From: Lophius americanus
Lineage: Eukaryota; Chordata; Actinopteri; Lophiiformes; Lophiidae
Direction of reading: 5' to 3'
DNA: 64,000 bases
Assembly (NCBI GenBank): GCA_037951165.1
Contig: JBBDHG010000026.1
Coordinates: 671,501-735,500, forward strand
This document shows, piece after piece, positions 15,001 to 24,000 of the stretch; position 1 is the stretch's first letter; the number at the start of each line of letters is the position of its first letter. The notes below the pieces were generated by a model. That model was not told the DNA's origin, made no database searches, and saw only the letters and a program-made list of their open reading frames with translations. A program made the translations under genes and the position numbers.

Positions 15001-18000
15001 CATTCTTCTGAACAACCTCTTTTTTCCAGGTTTTTTCCTGAACATTCCTAGCCAAGTCTTGAAAACAGTTCACTCTCAGTTCACTCTCAGTTCACTCTCA
15101 GTTCACTCTCAGTTCACTCTCAGTTCCCTCACCTCACGTTGCAGAGCATAGAACTAGCGTGTGTTTGCTTTTTGCTATTCGCTGTTCAAGCATTTCCCTG
15201 ACTCGCTCTCTGCTCATCCAACCCTCTTCCCTGAAGAGCTTCCAGAAGGAGATCACCCAGAACACAGAACGTATTGACGGACTGATAGTGTTTGGAGAGG
15301 GTCTGATCCAAAAGAGCTCGCCCCAGGATGCAGCGCTGATAGAGGACGAGCTGGAGGAGCTGCACTCCTACTGCCAGGAGGTTTTCGGCAGACTAGTTCG
15401 CTTCCACCAGCGCCTCAGCCAGCCGCCGGTGAGCTGGATCACACACCCACCCGTGTTTATCCTGCACATGTTAGATTCTATTCACACCTTCCAATCCGAC
15501 ACGTTTCACTTCAAATTCTAACCTGTTACCTAATCTCCATTCTAATCATATCCACGAAAAGTCTGGGTCGTTCTGGAATTGTCATCGCCACTGCCTCGTC
15601 CGCGTCCAATAGCTCAGAAACCGTTTCATGGGTCAATCTCTAATGTTATATCCACATAGACCTCAGTGCGAGGAAGAACTGGATTTATTTTAGGAAAGGT
15701 GGGTTGTTTATATATTTATCTCCAAAAGCTTTTGGGTCATGCTTTAGTCCCGATTTGATGCTTATGAATGGACTCGAGGAGATATTACTTCTTTGTACCA
15801 TACTTCACTTTAATTGTTCATATTTTGCTGACTAAGGGGAGCGATTTACAAAAAAACACTGTTTTTTTGGAAATAAGCCTTCCAGCCTCAGATCTTGGGA
15901 CAGAGCTCCGCTGGCTGTTCCAGCGTCGCGTCTCAGGACATAACTTTGGACCTCCGTGCCTGAGGAGCCGAGGCTCATATAATCTTTAACATGCTCTTAG
16001 ACGCTTCTTTAAACAAATCTTTTCAAGAAGCCTTTGTAGTGATCTCATTTCCCAGTTGATCTCTGTTGATTCTTGTTATTTGCTATTTATTTCCGTCCTT
16101 CCCGTTAAGGACTTTGTAACTTTGGTTTGAAAAGCGCTACAGAAATGGGTTTTTATTATTATTATCCATTATTTAATTATGTAATTTGAGGAGCTTAATC
16201 AGAGTGATTTGTTTTGCGACGCAGGGGATTGAGACTTTTCAGAGATATGACCTTGCTGTCATAGATGACGGTGTCGGCCTTGTTCTGATGTTAACGAGCT
16301 CATGTATTTACAATGCTCCAAAATGAGGACATTTTCAAGTCAAACAGGAAATTCAGCAACAGAATATTCACGTCTTAAATCACTACAGGTTCGCAAAAGG
16401 AATTAACCAGCAATGCTTGCATGTAGATGGACAGCGGCAAAGTCAACCATGACTCCCCTCAAAATGTGTTGACCTTATCAACTTGGAGTCTGTCCGTCAA
16501 AGACTGTAGTTATCAGGGAAATGTAAAAATCCATTTAACTCACATGTGGCAAATGATAATATCCAATAATGATATTAAAGCAATCAGACCTTGTCTTAAA
16601 AATACATAATTCTTCCTCAGACTGAGTACATGCACTTTGTTTCTTTGCCTTAGATGGTCAGAGAAGAAACTGAGCGATCTTCTACCACTTTCTCCTTGGA
16701 GTCGAGCCTGGAACTGATCAGTCGACCCTGGCTGGGTCGGAGCCAAGGAAGCCTCCCCGCCACACCCACCCATCTGCTGGCCTCCCCGCTGGAGCGCTCG
16801 GGGCGGGAGACCCCGGTGAGCGTGGACTCCCTGCCGCTGGAGTGGGACCACACTGGAGACGTAGGAGGGTCATCCTCACACGAGGATGGCGATGAAGAGG
16901 AGGAAGATGATGAGGAGGACATAGCGTACTTCAGTGCTCTCTCAGGTATATACAGTGTTAGATTTGTACATCAGTGACGTTTCTTCATTTTTAATGTCGT
17001 GAGGGTTTTAAATGTCACAGGGTCGTAATGCCGGGATGCCATATTCACATTTCCTGGACGGACCCACCACAACTTGTGACCCAGTAGCTCTGGCTTTAAA
17101 ATTTGGACCGGAGAAGAGATCCTCGGTGTTGATTTTTGGAAAGGTCGAAGATCTTTATCTCCAAAACCTTTTGGGTGACGATTTCTCAACCTTTGCACTG
17201 ATTTGGTCCTAATTTGGTGGATGCTAATCGACTCAAAGGGGATCTATCTTATCAATATTGTATTTTACTCACCTGGAGGAGCTTTAGACTCTTATCCTCA
17301 CCCTTCTTCTTTGGAGACCCGGAGGTTATTACTCACCTCTCACTTCTACATGAGGGCTGCACCCTGGTATCCATCCTGTAGGTCAGCAGATTTCACAGCG
17401 TCGCCAATGAAAGACACGGGTTTCCCAGACTGATTGTTTCTGTATGTAACACTAAGAAAGATGATGAAGGGTGCTATCCCGTTCACACAAGCATCCACAG
17501 ACATCCACACATCTCTACTTTAAATCTTCTCTCCTACCAGAGTTGACTGAGAGCCCCGAGGACTTTGTGGAAGCCCCGGAGGCCCTACAAGCCTCTGTGC
17601 TGGGTAGGCTGAAGAACATCTTTTACAATAATAAATCTGCTCACAGCTCTTTATGGTGAAATACGTTTCCAGCGGCTCATGCATCACTTGTATCTTATTA
17701 CGTAAATCTTATGACTCTCTCATTTCCTGCATGTCTGGTTTTGGAAATGCATGGACAAAAAAAACAAACGCTTTACGCTTTTTCCTTTCTGCGACACTTT
17801 TCTAACTGCGATTTATGATTTTACACAAACTGTGGTTTTTATTTTAATCGCTACACAATCTGATCTATTTGTTGGATGTAATTAAGCGTTAAAATCTCAA
17901 AGCTCTGGACAAATTACTTTGTCTAATAATTGTGATATATGCTGTGTTTAACAATCGCTGCACAAATTATGATATTAGTATTATTTTTATCAGATTTTTT

Positions 18001-21000
18001 GAGGTTAGATCCGTTTCAATCAGGGGAACACAGAGATGAAGCAAACATGTGTAACAATTAGTCAATTAGAATATCTTAGGCGAGATTGGGATCAAAGGGT
18101 AACCGCAGTAAGGTATGTCCACCCTTTGGATTTCATATATTGGTGGTGGTGGCTGATGGCTCTGCTGAGACTGATGAATATTTGAGGCTGATGGAGCTGG
18201 GAGGACAAAGCGGAGAGAGGAGCGTGAACCAGCAGCATGAAAGAACTAGATGAATGGATGGATTCATGTTTGTGACAACAGCTGATGGTGAGAGGCTAAG
18301 CATGAAGGTGCTTCAACGTGATTGGACGGTTGGACAGGTTGAGTGAGCACCGCAATATCAAGAAACGGCCCAGAGCATTTTTGAAAGAGGAGGATAATGA
18401 ATTAGTCTTCCTCTCTGAGGTCGATAGATCTGATAGTTCATTTAATATCACACATCTGTGGGAATTCGTACTCCTTTCTTGTCCCTAGGGAGGAGTCGGA
18501 ATAAGCTCTGATCTCTCTTCCCTGCCGATCATAAATGTAAAGTATGATGTATACACTTCCATTTCTTGGGACTTTTCGCTTGGGTGGTGCCTTGATTTGC
18601 TTGTAATTTGGAGAAATGAAGTGTTGTTTTTTATTCTGATCATCCAGATTGAGTGCTAAAAAGGAACTACAAGAAAGAAAAAAAATCGTTTTTCATTCCA
18701 AAAACCAAATATTCCATCAGAGAAAATCCATCATCCACTTTTTTAAGTGGAGAGTCTGATGTTGATGGCTGATGCAGTGTACAAAAATGAGATGGTTTGA
18801 GTAGAAAAACTCATTTGCGGCTGTTTTAGTGGATTAATGACCTATTTTCTCTTTCAGTTTCGAGCAGGCCTCTGGCCGTATGTGAGTCTCCGAGATGGCG
18901 ATCCGAGGGGGACGCAGAAACACAGGCCCTCCAGCTGGACTCAGGTGGCCACAGTGAAGCTCCTCCCACCCTCACCAGCACCCCACGAAAGCAGGGCTAT
19001 GTGCGTAGTGACAGTAGCCCAATACTAGTCATTTATAATGAAAGGAATAACAGAATTCTTCTTACAACCTGTTTGTAGCAATCAGCGCTAACAGTGTGTC
19101 TGTTTTGTCAGCAGTTCCACCTCATGTCACAGTGCAGCGGCAGCATCGAAGACATTAAGAGAGTCTCGCTGATCCTAGATGATGACGAAGAGCAGCCGGA
19201 GGAGCTCGGTTTGATGTCACTGACTGCCGCCGACAAACAGTCAGGTGGGAGACGATTGTCAACATTTGATGAATGAATGCACAAGAACGTCTCCAAGGAG
19301 GCAAGAAGAGTTCAAAGTCTCTTGTTTTAGTGAGTTTTACTATAATTGTATCCCGAAAAGCCTTGGATATTATGGAATCATCATCGCCGCTACAGAACCT
19401 TTGTGTTGACGCGAAAACTCAAAAACTTGATCATGGATCCTTTTCAGACTTTAGAACTATGTAAACTTTAGCGCGAGGAAGAACTGGTGTGTTTTTGAGA
19501 AAGCGTTGTTGTATATTTCTGACATTAGTTGGAGCTTTATCTGCAATATTGTTAGGCCGTAATTTCACCAGCTTTGGTAAGATTAAGTCAAATTATGTTT
19601 TCCATTATGATGGTGAAAATATTTTTAGTGTGTTTGTGTGTGTGTGTGTATTTAAAGGTGTAGTCCGAAATCGCAGCTCCCAGGGGTGGGCTGGGAATGG
19701 GGTCTATCTTAAACAATAGTTGTTTGACTTTTTTTTTTAAGAAATTTGAAGAGATGCTGAGATAAACACAAATAAATCTGGTGGGGACCAATACTTTTTC
19801 ACATTACTGTATTACATTTATTATAAACATTGTGTGCAGTGGCCTCATTTCCTGTTATTTACTTCTGTCTGACAAGTAATGCAAGGATTTCTGCAATCAT
19901 GAAGCTCCGTTAACGCCGTCTGCTCGGTGAGTTTCTAGTACTTGAGACTATATCCAGTATTAATAAACGTTTGGGCTCTTTCAGGTGTGATTGAACGCTG
20001 GGAGCTGCTCCAGGCCCGGTCCATGAGCGGCCAGCACTCCGATCGTCAGCCACCGCAGCAGCTCATGTCGGACCTCGATGACATCACCTCCTGGTTAAAA
20101 GAGGTGGTCCCGGCGTTAGAGTCCTTCCAGCAGTCCGATCCTGCAGGCAGCATCCAGGACCTGGAAGCCAGAGCTAAGGAACTGAAGGTGGCATTTAAGG
20201 ATAAAAAAAACACATCTGATGTTAAATGTTCTTTATTTATATTAATGTTTTGTTTCTATCTTATTTGCAGGAGGTGCAGAGAATGTTGACTCATTACAAG
20301 CCCCTCATGATGTCCATCAACCTGAGCGCTCAGCACGACCCACATCTGCAGGAGAGGCTGTCGGCTATGAACCGAGACTGGAGCCGAGCCGGTACCGGCC
20401 TTCAGCTGAAGGACACTCGTCTGAGGAAGATGCTGATGCGCTGCCAGGTAAACGGAAATACCGTGAATTCGTTAGAGCCTGTTTTGTAAAGCAGACTCAA
20501 GTCCTGTGATGTTTTCAATAATGAATGACGTCTCATCAGTGGAAAATCTTCTCATTATGCTGTTACTGTTCCCCAGGGGCTTTTCTGACTTTATTACAGC
20601 GAGGTGAATTATTTTGTTCTATTGATTAACAAGACTGATGTGAATTCAATATGGTTATGTAATCGCCCGTGTCTGTCTGCAAGATAGCTCAAACTGTTGT
20701 CAGCGGTAATAATGTTACATAGGCCTGGATCTTAGTCTCAGGAAGAGTTGATTCAAGTTTAAGGTGGTCCGGGTCGGATTGATATATGGATGGATTCTGG
20801 ATCACTTAGAGAGAACCTTTTTAAAATCATTTTAACAGAATGTGGGGAAAATGAATGATGTATTACAACAGCACATGTTTGCCAGTGAGTCTATTAGCAC
20901 ATTTTTGGTGCTCAGTCTCTCAGGGAGATTGTAAAGGAAGGATCTCTGCGATGAGCAACAGCATGGAAGATCCCCCCCTCTGGAGTCAGGATACTGGTGG

Positions 21001-24000
21001 TGGTGGCCGATCACTCTTGGAGATGAGGGGGTGGAGGGCATGCGAGCCAGCAGTGTGAAAGAACTATATAGATTGAGAAAGATACATATCTAAAAGAACG
21101 CAACTGATGGTGATGGGCTGAGCCTGCAGGTGTGACATGATGGGGTTGACGAGGCTACCTGATGGGGTGTAGATAATATCAACGGAAGCTACAGGCTGTG
21201 AAGCAGGTAATTAATACCAAGCATGTCTGAAAGGTGAGGATAACACAGTAGTATTAGCAGTAAGAGTGGCCCTAGTGTACAAGAGGATAGTCTTTCTCAC
21301 TGAACTTAAATCATGATAAAAACTCAAAATAGGTCAATCATAATTGAATATAACTAGACATGAATAACCAATGAAGACCCACCATTGTGCACAACTAAAT
21401 ACAGATCTGGATCCAGAATGCAATCCATGCACATATTATCTATAGGCAAGGCAAGTTTATTTGTATAGCACCAGTTGAGGAGCATAATCACTGATTGCAT
21501 CTTCACTTTGTGTGGATGTGTTCTGGTAACACATGGAAAACCTGTCCCTGGTGACCTCAGGGGTCTTGATGCTTCATAGTTTCGCTAACAAGCCTAAGAT
21601 GTATTTCATTGGTCGTTTTTGTAGACCAAGAGTAAGATTTTGAAATGTAACCTTTGACTCAGAGGAAGCCGGGGTATTGATTTATGGACTGGTGTGATAT
21701 GGTCCAGTTTCCTGTTGTTTCTAAGGATTCTGGCAGCAGCATTCTGGAGCAGCTGCAGCTGCCTGATTGATTTTTCGTTAAGACCTGTATTGACAACATT
21801 ACAATAACCCAACTTACTAAGAAATGAAAGCATTGACACAGTTTTCTGTGTCTTCTTCAGACAAAAAAAAACTTGATTCTAGCGGCACGTTTAGTAAAAG
21901 CTTTTAAGTGGTTGTAAAAATTCAGGTGTGAGTCAATGATTCCACAAATATCTATCATCGTTGGGGCCAAAGATGATCCCTTCTGTCTTGTCTGCATTGA
22001 GCTGGAGAACATTCTGGCACATCCACTCATTGATTTGATGAACTCACTGTGTACACTCAAGCACATCCGCTCCTTCTCTCAGAAACCCAAACGCTGACAG
22101 AAATGCCTCAAAGGACTCAAACGGGAGAAAAATATTTTCCCATTGCTGAAGTTTGAAGGGCATTATGATATAATGCTTTCAAATCGTTTATTCATTTCTG
22201 TATTTATCTCAACATTGTATAATCACAAGTATAACTTAGTTATATTATATGTTACTGTGAGTATAAGCAGATATTTTATTACTATTAATATGTATATTAA
22301 GTATATTGTAACTTTCACACTGTCCTAGGGGTTTTTTCAAGAAGCAGGTTTAGTGGAAACTCTGGGTTTGTAAAACCTGAAACGATGGAAACTCTGGATT
22401 TATGAAGCCTGAGATGAGGGAAACTCTGGGTTTGTTTAGCCTGAGATGAGGGAAACTCTGGGTTTTCTGTTTCAGAAAGCGTTCTAAGTTAAACTCTGAG
22501 TCTGTTACCCTGGTAACTTACTCTGTGAAGCTTACATGCTTGCTGGCAGGTTTCCTCCAACAAACCCTGAGTTTGTTCCTTCTCAGGTGAAGCAGAGGTC
22601 TCAGGGTCCGTCTCTCAGGGTCCGTCTCTCAGGGTCCGTCTCTCATTTGTCATGTTAGATTTACATCAGGAGAGGACTGTGAGACTCAGATTGAATGTGT
22701 TTTACTCCATGATCTATCTAAATTAAATTGTTATACCGTTAATCTGAGCAAAGTCTGAATATTTGAAAAAATAGCCAGTGACTAATATTATACATATGTT
22801 TAAAACCAAAGCAAGGTATAATCATGAACCTACCTGCCATCACTCTAGCTTATTTGAATGAGGGGCCACGGTGGCAACAGACCACGCATTGGGGGATCTT
22901 GATGTGGTCCGAGAGGGAATATCTTATAAATTAAATGTATTATTATTATTATTATTATCTTCTTCCTCCAGAGAGTTCTGGGTCTTCACAGAATTCACGA
23001 TTTATTGGCATTGGTATTTCATTTTCAGCTGCTTCCTAAAAATCATCCCTGCACCGTAAGCCTCCTTTTATTTCCAAGTAATTTCGCTCCTATGCTTTTT
23101 ATACCTACTGACATATCTGCAACACATGAACTTTCCCCCTGGGATCACCGGAGGACCCCTCCAAGGATGCAGATTTAGAAGTCAAGTCAAATCAGACTTT
23201 CGACGAATTTGACTTTTCAAAATGCAGAATGTTGTTGTAGTTGTCGTGGTATATTGTTTCTAAGCAAGTCAATCATTGGTCTAGTTATACTCTGTACCAA
23301 AACAGATAGTGTTTCTCATTAACGCGTCTATATTTCCCCCGCTTACAGGAGTTCCATGAAACCCTTCACTCTCTGCTGCTGTGGCTGCCCCACGCAGAGA
23401 GCAGACGCTACGCGGTGGACATCAGTCACCCGGAGACGCCAGTCAGAGCCCTGAAACAACACCGCAGAACCCTGAGAGTAAGCAGATAATCACAGATATG
23501 GTCCAGTGTTCACTATGCTGGGGGTCTTTCAAGAAGCGGGCTTAAAGTACTCTGCTTCAGGAAATAGGTCCGCCCCCCCCCCTCCTGATTGGGCGCACCG
23601 TCACCTTCTCTGACGTTTGCGTTGTCTTCAGAACCTGCATGAGGAGCTTCAGGCCAGGCAGACTCAGCAGGCCTCCCTCCAGGCCCTGTGGTCTCAGCTC
23701 CAGCCGGAGGAGGAGGCCGAGGAGAGGGACGAGGCCCGGGAGAAACTCCACGTGACCGGCAGCAAACTGAGGATGCTGCTGACGCAGGTTGACCGGGATA
23801 TCAGCGCTCTGAACCGGCGTCTGGTAAGAAATCACCCCCGGATTTTTTTTTTTTTTGAATCAATAAGGTGTCTTGGGTATCGAGTTTTTAAAAATGTTTT
23901 AATTGCACATGATGTCAATTTTCTGATTAAAACAACATTACATAACATTTTATCGAGCTGCTGGTGTTTAGTCTTTGTTAACGTTTTTTGGGGTAGATAA

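Noticed and set aside
16540..16922. - strand ORFs opposite the acidic syne2 exon
   Set aside because: Mirror frames of the real exon; Ser runs are the complement of Glu/Asp codons.
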